Part shown: piece after piece, positions 13,591 through 27,435 of the stretch
How positions within the stretch are numbered: position 1 is the first letter of the stretch
Layout of the letters: every line of letters begins with the position of its first letter
Assembly: GCA_013399115.1 (NCBI GenBank)
Contig: VXAA01001954.1
Location: forward strand, 317,306 to 381,305
Origin: Anseranas semipalmata
Lineage: Eukaryota; Chordata; Aves; Anseriformes; Anseranatidae
Reading direction: 5' to 3'
DNA: 64,000 nt
The notes under the pieces: model-generated
The model's input: the letters and a program-made list of their open reading frames with translations, nothing else
Told to the model about the DNA's origin: nothing
Databases searched by the model: none
Position numbers and translations under genes: made by a program

Positions 13591-16500
13591 AAACTGTTTC
13601 AAAACAATGAGGTACTTCTTCCTTTTTTCTAGACAAGGGTGAGTAGGCCCTCCTCACTGTAGTCTTTTGCTTTCAAAACCCATTTGGTAGTCTTTGACAG
13701 TGTTAGAGTGATTGTATTTATCTATGAATATTCCTGAAGACTAGCTTGTATCATGAAGATCTCAGGTGACACATCTTGCAGAGTATTATGGTCTTACCCT
13801 CAACAAGGACACTTTGTCTGAAGATGTATAACCCAGGGACAGACACAGTCTGTAATATGAGTACAAAATATATATATATATGTATAATGGAATTAATTTT
13901 TGTTTATGCACTTCCAGACTTTGTGGCAGATGCTGCAGACAGCCCTAGAGTCCTTTGTTACTCCATAGAATTAGTACAGAATGGTATCAGTCATTCAGGC
14001 TTCTTGATCTTCAATGGAGAGGTGTCTGCATGAGACTTCATTAAATGTGCACATGAAGGTCTTAAACCTGCACATGTGCCATGGATAGTCACCTCAATTC
14101 TGTAATGGTGGTTTTATAGGTACATGTCCATCTATTAGATAGAAATGAGCCATGAACCCATCTCACCCAGGCTATATATAGACAGCCAATATATAGCTAA
14201 AGCTTTTGACTGTCATTGGCTGAGTATGAGAAAATAGCCACATGTGAAAACCAGGAGCAGACAGATCTTAGTTGGGTGTTGTGTGGCCATTTAAGATGAT
14301 ATGGGAAGGTGTATATCAAACAGCCCAAATGAGGGGGCTACATCTCCACTGTTCTCTCACATCTTGGCATTGGGTATGTGGAACAGTCTCTTCCCAACCG
14401 CTGGTGTGTAATGGGAAATGGAGCATTGAGAGGTTGTACTGTTGGCAGCATGGAGCTTTAGTTGGAAACTCCATTTTCCCCAGGAGCAGAGCTAAGCCAT
14501 GAAGCGTCTTAGCAGTAGAGAACAGTTTGTACCTGATACAGAGGAATGAAGAAAGCCGAAGGACAGGGCAGCCTCCTTCCCTGGTCCCCCATCAAAACAC
14601 CCCACCATGGTCAGAATGAAGGAGGAGGAGCAGGGTCTTTACTGAACCATTTCCAGTAGCTTTGAAGGACCTGTCTGGACACTTGCTTAGATTTCTTGTT
14701 GTATGAAAGAGGAGAAAGGTCAATGTTCAGAGATATTTTCAGGAAGAAGTGGCAACATTTTGTTATAATCTAATATGCAAAGAAGGCCAAGTCTAAGATT
14801 GTAGATCTGAAATATACAGAGGGTAGGCGCTTCCATAGTAACTGTGAAAGAGATGTAGGCTTTGAATTTAAATTCCAGCTAGCACATTTAATAGTGTATG
14901 AACTGTTTATGATTACTTGAGGGTAATTCTGCCCAGAGTCTTTCTTTTCATTAGAACAATGCATTGTGAAAATGGATTGATAACACACTACAACTTCACT
15001 GATACTCTGCATCTCTGTTCTCCCATTTCCTCCTTGGTGTCATGATGTTTTGTTTGCAGTTTCTCTTTCTGAATGATCTTTCAAGTCCTCTTGGAAGTAT
15101 GATCTGTACTTCTTTTCCTGTGCCTTGCTGCTTTAACTGTGCATTGCTTAATCCCTTGTCTTCTCTTCTATCCTCCATTAGGTCTCCTTCGTAGCAATAT
15201 TTTATCTATTCTTTTCTTCTAATCTAAGAAAATCTCACTTCTGAAGGGTCAAATTAGTAAGAATAAGACATATTCCACTCTATTCATTTACAGATAGTAC
15301 TTGACTCTGGAAATGTCTCAGCTGAAGGAGGTTGCATAAGGAAGCAAAGATTGTTGGTCAGAAAGTTTGTCCATATTTTTGTAGAACAACTGCAGTTGGT
15401 ATCACTGCATACGACCTGCAGTTGGTATGCAAGAAACAGAAGGTTTTGTCCTGTTGCTAGTGCTAGCATCAGAAAAAATATAAGTGCTTTCTGAGAAAAA
15501 TAAAGCAGGTTTGCACATTGCACATCAGAAAACCTGCTGTACCCTATCAGGTGAGTTGTGGAGACCCTTCTTGGAGGTGGTGCAGGTCTGACTAGCAGGA
15601 ATGGTGCATGCTATAGCTAATTGTACTGAAAGATAATATTAGCTAGAACTAATAGTCTTTCTGTATATAACTCACAAGTTGCTTAATTTTAAGCTTTAGA
15701 TAAACAAGTAAATGTTCACAGAGAAACTGTCCAGGGGAACACAAAGACCTGGAAGAAAGAAAGGAATCAAATAAATCTTATTGCATGAGTATGGCTCAAA
15801 TACGGTTAAAACTTCCATTAAAACTTCAACTGATGAAGTAACAAGCTAGGTAGCAATGAGTTTATGTGAAAAATAGCATTGTGAGCAGTACAGTGAGCAA
15901 ACACATGAAGCAGTACAGTTTTTCAGCACTATGGCCATGAGATGAGACTTCTGTTTCCCTAAAAATCATTTATTGGTTTGTGCATTTTTATCCAGTATTT
16001 TTCTTTCATGGGTAGTTTTTTACAAAGTATTAATACAGAACAAGCTGTATTAACAAGCTCTAGGAATATACCTGGATGAAGTCTCCATATTCTCTTGCTT
16101 CTATTTCTGAATTCCTTCCTCCCCTTCCCAGATCAGAAACTTGATTTATTAACATTTTGTGTTTGTCATTTTGTGTTTAAAGATAAGATTTCAAGAATGG
16201 TCAGATGAGACTAACAGCTCACCTAGCTCGGTTTCTTGTCGACTCCAGTGGCCAGCAGTGAGTGTGTACCATGGACTGCATTGGCAAGAGCAACACACAG
16301 GGACGCTTTGCTGCTGCCTCTCCCAGTTTCTGTGAAACTGCAGCTCATGGTTTTTCCAACCTACAAGCAGTAGTTTTTGTAATTTTAAACTCTCCATCCA
16401 TAGATTTCTCTAATTGTTTGGTTAACATGTCAAACTTTTAGTTTCTACAGAACAGTTTCCACAGACAGCCTGCCAGGCTGATTTGATGCCCTCTAGTTCT

Positions 16501-18956
16501 TATACTAGAAAGGACAGCCCTTTAAAATCTGTAAGATCTGGACCAACTTGATTAAGATATTGCCTTCTTGTTCGCTGGAGTTCAGCATTTTTCATTTCTT
16601 TTGTTTTCTGTCTTCCCAGATCTCTAGATGACTCCCAGCTCTATTTCTTTCTTTTTCAGTTTGATGTTCTTCATTGTTTTGCTCTTGACCCTATTCTTTC
16701 TCTCTTGCCTTTCTTTCTTCCTTCCCTCTCCAGGAACTTAACTCGGGCAGCTCTTCTCAGCATGGATCTCTGGAAAGGTGTCTGCTATGCTTTTGCACGG
16801 TAGAGACAGGACCCGCTAGCTGAACACTGAGTGTTGTGGGCACATCACAACCAAACAGGCCTCTGCTCACCTGCCATCCAGGCTGGGCAGTGAGGATGGG
16901 AATCCTACCAACACAGGACTGCAAATGTCAAGCAGTTAGGAAATGGGCATTTTAGTGGGATTATCAGCTCAAGTTTTGAGTCATAAAGGGCTTCTAATTT
17001 TGTAAGAACATGGGTCTTTATTATGTCAGTGATCTCTTTCAAACGAGATGCTGACGTTGCTGCATATTGTCTGGGAGCACAACTGGTTTAAACCTCCTAG
17101 GAAGAAGTCCCTGACTCACTGGCTGCAAGGCAGACTTGAGCTGATGACAGTGGTTCATTTTCTGTGATGAAACTTTCAATAGATGATACTGCAGGCTGAA
17201 GAGCCTTTCCAAGGCAGGCTGGGATACTTTTTGTAAACAAATAACTGGACTAAATGCTGTATAAATAGCATATTACAGAGCCTATAAGTATTTTGCCACA
17301 TTCCTTACACAACCAACCAGGCTTGTAGCCATTTGTGTCACCTGTAATTAAAAATGAGATAATACCAGAAATATGAGAAAGTCCTATATGATTAATATCC
17401 ATTTCCTAGTTGCTTGCTGCACTGAAAGATAATTAGTTGTAAAGACATCTTTAGAAACAATGCAACAATCTTCTCTCACCAAAAGCAATGTTTAAAAAGT
17501 AAGAAAATTGATAATGCCATTAATTATGTGGATATTGCAATAATCTAACCTCCTTGGTGGAAAGTTGGTGCCTAGGGACAGTATTATCCACACATTAAAT
17601 TGAAATTAACAATAACATTCTCTTTATCATTACAGTGTAGGAAATGACAGATGTAATATAGCTGCAGCTTTACAGAGTTGCTTAGGTTTAGATTTCAGAG
17701 CTGTTCTTGAAGATGCAGATCCGTATTCATTGGTAATTAATAGAAGACATGTCTCTATATATTCTAAAAGGACGTTTCAGCTAGAGATACTAAGACTTAC
17801 CCTAAACTGTATTTATGGGCTTTGCATTGTAACAATGCTTCCAGATTCCCTAGGTGAATTTTATCTAGATGATGGGTTAATGACACTGTATCCACCCCTT
17901 TTCAAACTTCAACCTGTGTTTTAAAAATATTTACTCCACAAGTAAGAATTCATTGATCACAGATTTTCTTTAATTATAAACATTATATTTTAAGTTTGGC
18001 CGTATTATTTCCAAAACAAACCTTAATGGGGGAAACAATAAACATAAATACTTAATTTCTAAAATGCAAATTTACAAGAAAATAAATAAAAGATATGGTT
18101 GATAATAGAATGGAAATTGATACACAGAGTTACTGCAAGCTGTTGTGCCGAACATTTTCTTGAAGAACTGTAAACTCTTAACCAATTGGGTATACAGATA
18201 TAATTTACCTACAGCATTTTGCTAATATTACAGATGGCAGTAGAAGTTCAAGATTAAATTACTTATCTGGTATTCAATTAGACTTCAACAGGTTGCTTAT
18301 AATATAACAAGAAAATGAACATTTAAAGTCATATCAATTGTAATGGTGAACTGAAAATACACAAGCAGGTAAAATACAGTAAGGCAAATTGCAGGCATTG
18401 TATTAGCTCTGTATAGGCATGTGTAATAATGTGTATGATTTTATATATAATATGAATGTATGCTTTTTTATTCTACTCATTATAAAGGAGAATAAGCTTT
18501 ATTAGTAAAAATGAAGAAACGATGTATTTATTGCAAGTAATAGGAAAAAGTTTGCAAAAAATATAGAGGAAGTTTTTGTCTTTGATTTGTTGGTTGTTGA
18601 TTTATTTGTATGTGTATATACATAGACATGTATTTCTCAAGTCCTAAGTGGTCTTTAAAGCAAACCATGAAGTGTCTGCTGTATGATTGACTTTCCTATG
18701 GAAAATCAATACGCCATTCAGAGGAAGAATATGATGTGCTAAGCAGTGCCCTATTGTTGGGATGCAGTGATGGGGGCTCAGAAGCTGAAGGCAACATAAA
18801 GTGGAGGATTCATGGAATAGTTGCTTGTAACAACTTTGCTACCTTCCAGCTGACTTTCCAGTGGGGCACACACCAACACCTCCTGGGCTCTGCCTTCTAC
18901 CTAGAGAAAATGTGAGCTTGTGGGTCAGACAGGAGCTCCTGTGGATTTCAGCAGGT

Positions 18957-19320
18957 CACAGAATCACAGAATAGCTGAGGTTGGAAGGGACCTCTGGAGA
19001 TCATCTAGTCCAACCCCCCTGCCAAGCAGGGTCACCTAGAGCATGTTGCACAGGATCACATCCAGGCAGGTTTTGAATATCTCCAGAGAAGGAGACTCCA
19101 CAGCCTCTCCAGGCAACCTGTTCCAGTGCTCTGTCACCCTCACAGTAAAGAAGTGCCCCCTCGTATTGAGCCGGAACTTCCTGTGTTTCATTTTGTGCCT
19201 CTTGTCCTGTCGCTGGGTACCACTGGAAAGAGTCCAGTCCCATCTTCTTGACACCCTCCCTTCAGATATTTGTAGACATTGATAAGATCCCCTCTCAGTC
19301 TTCTCTTCTCCAAGGTCAAG
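18957..19320 (-). mobile_element. CR1 LINE 3' fragment
   Basis: The left end is TCACAGAATCACAGAATAGC followed by GAGGTTGGAAGGGACCTCTG and ATCATCTAGTCCAACCCCCC, a textbook CR1 3' end in reverse orientation. The minus strand encodes [19 protein letters not shown], the extreme C-terminus of CR1 ORF2. The flanking sequence differs from the 13.2-kb copy, suggesting another subfamily. It is truncated near CTTCTCTTCTCC at about 19312. Confidence 0.93.
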
Positions 19321-22300
19321 AGAGGCTGATTTTTCTTGTTATAGTTGAAAGGGGCCCAAGCCAAAAAAGAGTCATTTTTTACACTTACATGGAAACCATC
19401 TCAAATTCATGGATTAGGAGTATGACATGAAGCTTGATCTTGCTTTCTTTTTATGGTCTGTATGTGGCCTAGCCCTGGGCTTGGGTCACCATGGCTTGAA
19501 CTAGCAGGGCTGTAGCAACACTGATCATTGTGAGAGGAGTGAATGTTTAACACATTACCCCGTGTTGGTCAGTTCCATCAGAAGGTCATCAGCTGTAGCA
19601 ACAGTTCAGAGGTAGCTACATTTCATTTCTTTTTCCTTACAGATGCACTTAGAGCCCAAGTCAGAGAGCAAAAACTCTTCAAGCTACCCAGACATCAAAT
19701 TATATGAAAATAAAAGCATCACCCATAACAACAAAAAAATTGGACATTTAGATCCATAATCTGTCAATAGCTGCATGCTTAATTCTACAGTTTGCTTGAA
19801 TTAAGCATTTGCTTATGTTCTGCAGGGTTTGGAGCCATATATTGTACAGTGCTTAAATTTGTTGCTGGCATGTTAAGACTGCAGTATTCAAATGTACGTG
19901 TCCCGAATTACATAATACTACTGAGCACCCTTTCCAATTTTCTTAATGCTGTGAGTCATTCGGCTTCTGGGCATTAGTTAAGTTGTTACATAGATGATTT
20001 CCCTCATAATTGTAGACAGTTTTGCTGCCTTGTTTTTCTCTTTTTCTTTGGCAAACAGTATTGTTTCACTAGTGTTAATAGAGTTGCCTGTTGGTATTGC
20101 AAGTTTAGTCAGCTGTGAAGTTGCACTTACGTTTGTTATTACCATACACTTGGTTATGAAATGCAACCTATTAATGACTTCACAAAAATGTAGCCATTGG
20201 GCCCAATCCTGGGAAATAATCCACTTTTTCCTGCTGTTCTACATTTCCATTCATTTTAATGGCAGTTCAGGCTGTTTCTTTATGTTTATGTGTAATTTCC
20301 CTTGGCCATCACTGCCTGTGCCTTCTAGATACTTCAGTCAATATTTTTCACTGTTGACTAAATTCAGGTTTCTGTTCAGGATCTGTCATTGTATCTTCTG
20401 GTCTCTGATTTCCCCTTGATGCTATAGTTGAACGTTGAGGTGCACAGGGATGGAGGTCAGAGGTGTGACACTTCTGATTTACCATGGAACAGCTTTCTAG
20501 AATAATACACATCTTTAAGCATTAAAACATTTGACCTGTAACCCGCCTTGGTCACTGCAATTGACATAATAGCTCCATTTTTTTTTTCCCCTTTCGATCT
20601 GATTGGTGTTGCAATGGACTTGTTGTGGAGTTAATAGCTATCATGACAATTTTTATTTTCTAAATGAAACAATGCCCCCTGGTGCTCTAGGATTCAAGAG
20701 GTCTGATTTTACAGACAAAATAAAAATAAAACCAAATAAAATCTTTTCAGACAGATACTTCTTGTGCCTAAATCTGCCAGCTACCACTCAAATGCTGTCA
20801 CTGTCATTCACAGGGTTAGGGGAAGAACTCTGTCAGCACTGAGCAACAAAGATAAGTCAAAAGGAGAGTAACATGGAATAGAAGCACACTTGAACAGAGA
20901 CACACGTTGGTTAGGCAGAGTAAAAGCAAATTACAGAAGAGAAAATAAAATGAAAGGGTCAAGACGAGAAACAGTCTAATCAAAGGAACAGTCAGAGAAA
21001 AGTAAAATTAAAGCTGTCTGCTTAATGAAATGTAAAATCTAGATAATTATAGAGAAGAAGCAATAATATTAAAAAATGAAAGTACTTTTTGCTAAAAAGA
21101 TTGAATTTAATAAAGGTGTTACTGAAGAAAAGGACAAAGAGGGTAAGTGTGAAAAATATACAATCAAGAGCATTAAATTAAAATGGCAAATATAAAAAGG
21201 AAGAGAAAACAGAAGGTGTATAGTAAGTGTATGGATACTACAGAAACTGGGGGAATAAATGTAGTTTGGTATTTTCTGTGCACTAACAACATAGATTATT
21301 AACGCAGAAATGTAAACCAAAGTCCCTCTAGAGTAAAAATATAAGCAAGCTGCTAAGCACTGAAATGGAACAGTTGATCTCTCTTCAGTTTAGCCTGTCA
21401 CTGGCAGCTCTTCTTTAAAAAATTCAGATGCTAAATTACAAAACTATTCCTGATGGGCAGGGCACACGTGGACCAGGAGAATGATGCAAGTCCTGTTTGC
21501 GAACAACAAATTCTAGTGCAGCATGACTTTGCGGAGCCCTACAGCCAACAGGAGCCTCAGCTTTGTAGGACTGATCGATAGAGCACAGGCTGACGTGGAT
21601 CACCATTTCTGCTGGAGCACGGGGCTGTGAGCGCTCCCAGAGCTATCTGCAAAACCCAAACAGAAAGATGAGGGCAGAAGAAAGGCAAAGGAAGCCATCC
21701 CATTGCTGCAGCTATGAGACTTGCAAACAAGCTGTGGTCTCCTTTTTATTTTCAGTTGCAGACAAGGATAAAATAGCACAGCTCAGAAGCAGGGATGTCT
21801 GAAAATGGCTTTAAGGTAGCTTTATGTTCCTACAGTCCTGGAGCAGCAATGAGTCAGTCAAGTCCCTCACTGTAACTTAGAATAGCCTGAAGGCTGCTCT
21901 AAATCATTCTGGCTGCCAGTGACCCTATCACAGCAGTGAGGAGCTGCTGGGGCATAGCAAAGTCTTGGCTGCACTTCCCTTCCCTGGGCCACGTCATCTG
22001 GCCTGGCCAGGGGAGCTGGTGGGAGGGGACCAAGGGGGGATCAGAAAGAGTAAGAGAAGGGAAAGCACAGAAGTGGCCGTAATGCCTGTTCTGCTGGAAG
22101 GTGCCACTTCTGCTGTGGCTGGCAGATGTCCAGAGCCTGATGGTAGCGGTTGATGTACCAGGGGGAGCTGATCCCAGCATGGGCAGGAGAAGTTCTGTGG
22201 CTGTGCAAAGGCCGGGTGCGGTGGCAGATTTTGTCACAAGGTTTTACAAATCTGCTTTCAAAGGCATTTATGGAGAGTTCTTCAGTTGACATACAGTCCC

Positions 22301-25300
22301 CTTTCCCTGGGAGTCTCATTGCAATCCTGACTGTGGTGTATCCTGCTCCTGCGCAAGTTGGCGAGCACTCATATTCTGTGACCATCACAGTCTGCTTTGT
22401 TAGTGTACCAATGCTAATCTGATACTACTACTTACCCAGTATTATTTGCTCTAGCAATAGCAATGTATAAATTAAGGCTGCTATGTGGATTCATACCACT
22501 GGGTCTATACATTTGTTTTTTATTTATTTACCTGCTCTTACAAACTAAACGTGTATCCCAAATCAGGACAAAAACACGAGACAATACCAAATATCAGCAA
22601 TAATTTTTTGTTTAGTAATCCTAACTCCAGATATTTACATTTTGGGTTAGGACGGTTTGAAACTGTTCTCACTCACCTCTGAGGTGCCCTTACATCTGAT
22701 GGAAGCTGCAGTTAAGAGCATGATGTGTTTCCAAGCTCTTCTGTAAATTTCCCAATCTTGTTACTTCTATGTGAGCAAAATGTTTGTGGCTTAGAAGAAG
22801 ATGCTGCAGCTTTCCAAACCAAAGACTATACATTCTGAAATCTTTCCTTTCTCCCACTAAGCAGTGAACCGCCCAACCTCATTAGCAGGTAGCTATCAGA
22901 CCTAGATGCTATCAAACTGATTAGTACAATAGGCAATGGAGCACGCTGTTAGAGGAGATCCTGAGGCAGAGAAAACAATATTACCCCTTTTAAGAATTCC
23001 TTTAAAGCACTTCCCAAAATTTTGCTTTCAGTCAGCTAGGTATTCCATGGTGTACAACAGAAGTAGAATGATTTTTTGCAATGAACAAGACCACTTGGTT
23101 TTATAACTAGTAAACATCACCTATCTTTCATCTCTCTGCAGTTATGCAGAGAAATATGTTTAGCCTGCATATCCAATGCAAAGGATATAGTTTATAATTC
23201 CAGATCTACTTTAATAAAAGTGTAAGGAGGTACATTCCCCACTGACTAAAGCTCAGTAAAGGCAGAGGTTTTTTTTCCAATCTGAGATCACAGACATTCA
23301 GCCAGCCACTGCCTCTAATTATTGAGGGAAAAGGATACAATCCTTTCACCAGCAAATGGTGAAAGAATGGTAATTTATAACCAGAGGTGCAGTGTGCAAG
23401 TTAGGGAACACAGATGCTATAATCCATATTAAAAAAAGGAACACTACTGATACGGTAGCTTATAAAGTCTTGTCTTTTCTGATAATTTAGAATAAAAGTT
23501 TTCAAAGGAAAAAAGAAAAATGTATGTATAACACAGGTTGACACAGTCAGCAGCTGAAAACTAGCTCTTTAGGGTGTAAATTCACATAGCTTAGTGTATG
23601 CCAGGAGAGCTGTGTCAGCCTGCAGTACTTTAAGCTCTGTCCTGAGGACACCCAGCATCATCTGCAGGAATCCCTTGCACAGAGGCAGTGGAGTTCCTTG
23701 GAAAGGGTTCTGTGCTCTCCTGCCAGCAACTTCAGCTGCGAGTTCTTCAGCACAGGCACCGGTACCGAAGATCTGGTGCTGTCAGATGAGACGCGTAACC
23801 TCTGTCTGTTGCCTTTAATCACAGCTGAGGGGAAAACTGTTTCATGTTATCTTCAAGTCTGAAATCTGCTAACATCCCAACATACTGAAGATCATCTGAT
23901 TCTGTGGAGTGTGCCTGCTGCTGTCTTCTCTGTGGCCTTTTTAGGTAACACAGATTACAGCAATTAACGTGGACACGTGGGAGATTGTTCAAGTCCTGCA
24001 TGTCTCCATCCAAACACAAAGACGTTCCTGCAATAGTGAGCATTTCATCCCATCCACAGTATTGTCGTAAAACCACCTATCAGTTCACCAGGTTGAGCAG
24101 TCATTGCAGCTAGTTCTGGTTCACAAAACAGAGGAACATTTATGGTAGCTTGGGGGAGGTGCTGAAAATTGCTTATTCTCTGTGTTCCCAGCTAATGCGT
24201 AGGTCAGTAGTGGAGAATACTTCCAGAAAGTATTCTTTGCAGAGGAGAGCCCACTGAGCAGGTATCTGTCGTTTAACAGAATGGAGCTGAAACCATGTCT
24301 TTGCATGCAAGCGTTTTGGATTGTTTTACAGCTTAATTTTTTCCTTGAGGATTGATGGTTTAGCCTGTCATTTATTTGTTTGAGATAGTTTATGATCTGA
24401 TGACTTCTTCTCACATATTTTAGTCAGACATATTATGTACCATTGTTGCTTTATGTTTTCTATTACTGGGAATTCATTTTTCACACAGTATCTTCATTTA
24501 ATTAGATAATAAAATCGCATGTGCATTTTGCGTGAATAGGAAGAATCTGTTTTAATTTAGCCATTACATGTTTTGCTGTCTTGGGTTTTTCCGTTAAAAT
24601 TCCCAAGTTTTTTGTTTTAGCATAACAATAGTCATATTCATTGCTTCTTACATTATAACAAAAGCACTCAGATGTCAGTTCATAGATTGACATAATCAGC
24701 TTTGTCTCTTAATTAGAAAAGAGAATAAAGCTGTTTAGGGGTGTCAATGAAATGACAGATGTATCATTAACAGAAGGCTACATTGGATCAGAACGGTGCA
24801 AATGCTTGGAATTGAAATGTTAAAAATTGTTACTGATAACCTTTCATTTCTAATTTTCATTTTCTTAGGATTTTTTTCTAATTGAAAAATAATAAAGCCA
24901 AAGGTACATGATACAGCATATAAATGGAACAGTTATTGGTAAAGGATAACTTCAGTTCCTTCTATAAAGACTCAAGTTTATAACCAAAGTATTTTTAAGT
25001 TTTTTTCCCTGTAGCTAGGGAAACCTGTTACTCAGGATTTGGCCATGCCTTTGGATGCACTCCTCAGCATCCCTGTGATGTCACCATTTTTTATGAGCAG
25101 CAGGACAGCGTGTAGATTTTAATATGAAATTCAGGACAGACCGCATACCTGACTTCACAGTGTAGCACATGACATGAACACTTTTCACAGCTAGTCTGAA
25201 TAGTGAAGCTAGTACTGACTTCAGTGGGTCCGCATTTTGCATGTTTCTCCATCAGTTTACAATGCTGTTGATATCCACCCTTTGATACAACGGAAGTCTG

Positions 25301-27189
25301 TTCTACTTGTAAGATGTAAGAGCTTTCAATTGGAGCAAATCACAATTGTAGAACCTGACTGAACTTCAAACAGGCAAATATTGGGACAATGGGAAGGGCA
25401 TGCTTCAGGACACAGGTGTACAGATGGAAGTAAGATTGCAAGCAGCATCTATGCTGTACCTGAGGTGTCTGATCCCAGCAGAGTCTGATGTCCAGGGCAT
25501 TCACAAGACCCAGCACCTCATATAAGCCTTACTGGCAACCTGAGCTGGTGGACTTTCAGACCGCCTATAGATCCCAACTGTCTTCTAGGGAGAAATACGG
25601 GTGGTTTGGTCTGTCCAGCAACAGTCATATGACAAAACTCAAGGTGCAGATGGGCCACCTGCCAGCTCAAGTAGCAAGCCACATGGGAGAGCACCCTTGA
25701 ATGTACTCTGTAAAATTGCCCACAGCCATGGCTTTCTGTACCAGATGAGTGGCCCTGCAGCCAGTCCTGGGGGTGGTTCAGCAAGGAGAAAGATGAATGG
25801 GTGAGCAACCTGGCTGGAGTCCCACGTATGCATCCGTTTCTGCACAATAATGTAAACATGGATAAAATATCCCAAATCGTTTCCTCTTTCTCTGACTGCA
25901 TCCCTTTTCTTTTCATTAGAACCTGTAAAGCTTATCATCTTCCCTTTAGAAATGCTTTAAACTTGTAAGATTCATGAAGCTTTGAGACTTTAAAGAATTT
26001 TGTGTTCTATGTGTAGACTGCCTCATCATGAATGCTTGGCATTCAGCAATTGAATAATGTGGGGCTTCAAAACGCATGTGATAGTGCTCAGTTGGAATAG
26101 CTGTTTACAAAATATTGAATGTTTCCTAAATGAAATTTCTAATTTCCAAATTCAGACTTTTACTTGATGGGAAGTGGAAATTATTGTTACCTGCTAGGTG
26201 TGCCATGGAGTTTAGAGGCAGGGGGGCCGGGAGGGGTGGTGAACTTAATTAGAAATTGACTGAAGTCACAGCATTTGAATTAAAAAATAGATTTCAGTTG
26301 GAAATTTTATAGCATTGAAGGGTGTTTGGTGGTGCTATTTTAAATCATTTCCATGTTAAGTGGTCCAGGAGAGACCTGGATTAGGAAGTCACAATCTGCA
26401 CAAGTGTGTATTAGATGTGGTGTTTTGATTCCATCTGTTGAAGTATAGATGACTGCACAGGGCAGTGCAAAATCAGACCCATCATATTTCAAATCAAAAT
26501 CTGAATGAAATCTACATCTATCCTATACTCTTAAACCAGAGTAGGAAATGATGCAATTGGATGGTATTTGTTTTTTAAAAAAAAAAATCATTTTTCAGTA
26601 AATCAAGGACAGTAAAGTCTTGGACTCCTCAGAAAGCTGATGCTTTTATAAGCCAAGTATTATTTTGTGCAGGAAACAACTTAGGAAAACAATGAAACAA
26701 GTATTAATTTGCAATTGTAATGCTTCTGATTAGTCCCTAACCCAAGCTGACATTTACTCAATTTAATTTAAAAAAAATTGAGAATTGTGTTTATATTTTC
26801 TACTCCCTCTTTCACAGCAGAGGGATTTAAAACATGTTCAGACCTACAATGTCCCAGTTATCGTTCCATCTTACAATCTCCGATTAATAATATTTTAGCT
26901 TTCCATGACTGCAGAATGAAAATGTATTACTGATTTACCTAAAACTGGAATTAGCTAGGTTACCTAAAACTGACAAGGCTGTTGTACATTCCAGAGAACG
27001 CTAACAAGCACAAAGCCAATAACTTCATTTAGGTTTAACCCTTATGCCCTTGAACACAATAGAGTTTACATAAATATTTAAGAAGGGCAGATGCAGACCA
27101 ATTAAAGGAATATATTTCCCAAGCATCAAACCATTGTTTTCAGGCAATACACTGAAGCTCCTAAATTAATACATATTAAATCTGTTACA

Positions 27190-27435
27190 GGCTCAGCAGA
27201 GTTTTAGGCTCAGGAGAGGGAAAAGCAGATGAGGACACCCCAGGGGGAGGTCGGGGGGAGGCTGTCTGCGAGCTGCACAATCCGGGGCGCCTGCATGGGC
27301 TGCGGCTGCCTGCAGCCTGCCCTGCAAATCCCCGAGAGGAGGAGAGGGCACAGCCGCCCCTCTCCTCGGTCCTTCCACGAGCCGGGAAAGTCTGTGGGCA
27401 CGCCGAGAAGGCTGCAGCTTCCTTCATTCTGATAT
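27190..27435. promoter_or_regulatory. CpG-dense islet inside intron 1
   Basis: About 245 bp of GC-rich sequence with roughly a dozen CpGs, for example ATCCGGGGCGCCTG and CACGAGCCGGG, sharply bounded by AT-rich DNA on both sides. No splice-compatible exon 1 with a hydrophobic anchor was found in it on the + strand. It may be an alternative promoter, an enhancer, or a chance GC patch. Confidence 0.35.

Noticed and set aside
19994..20419. 141-codon + strand ORF with hydrophobic segments resembling a membrane protein
   Set aside because: T-rich DNA encodes Phe/Leu/Ile/Ser-rich peptides by composition; no homology or splice context.
27229..27432. CpG islet as CYP7B1 exon 1
   Set aside because: No frame gives a start methionine followed by a hydrophobic anchor and a phase-compatible donor.
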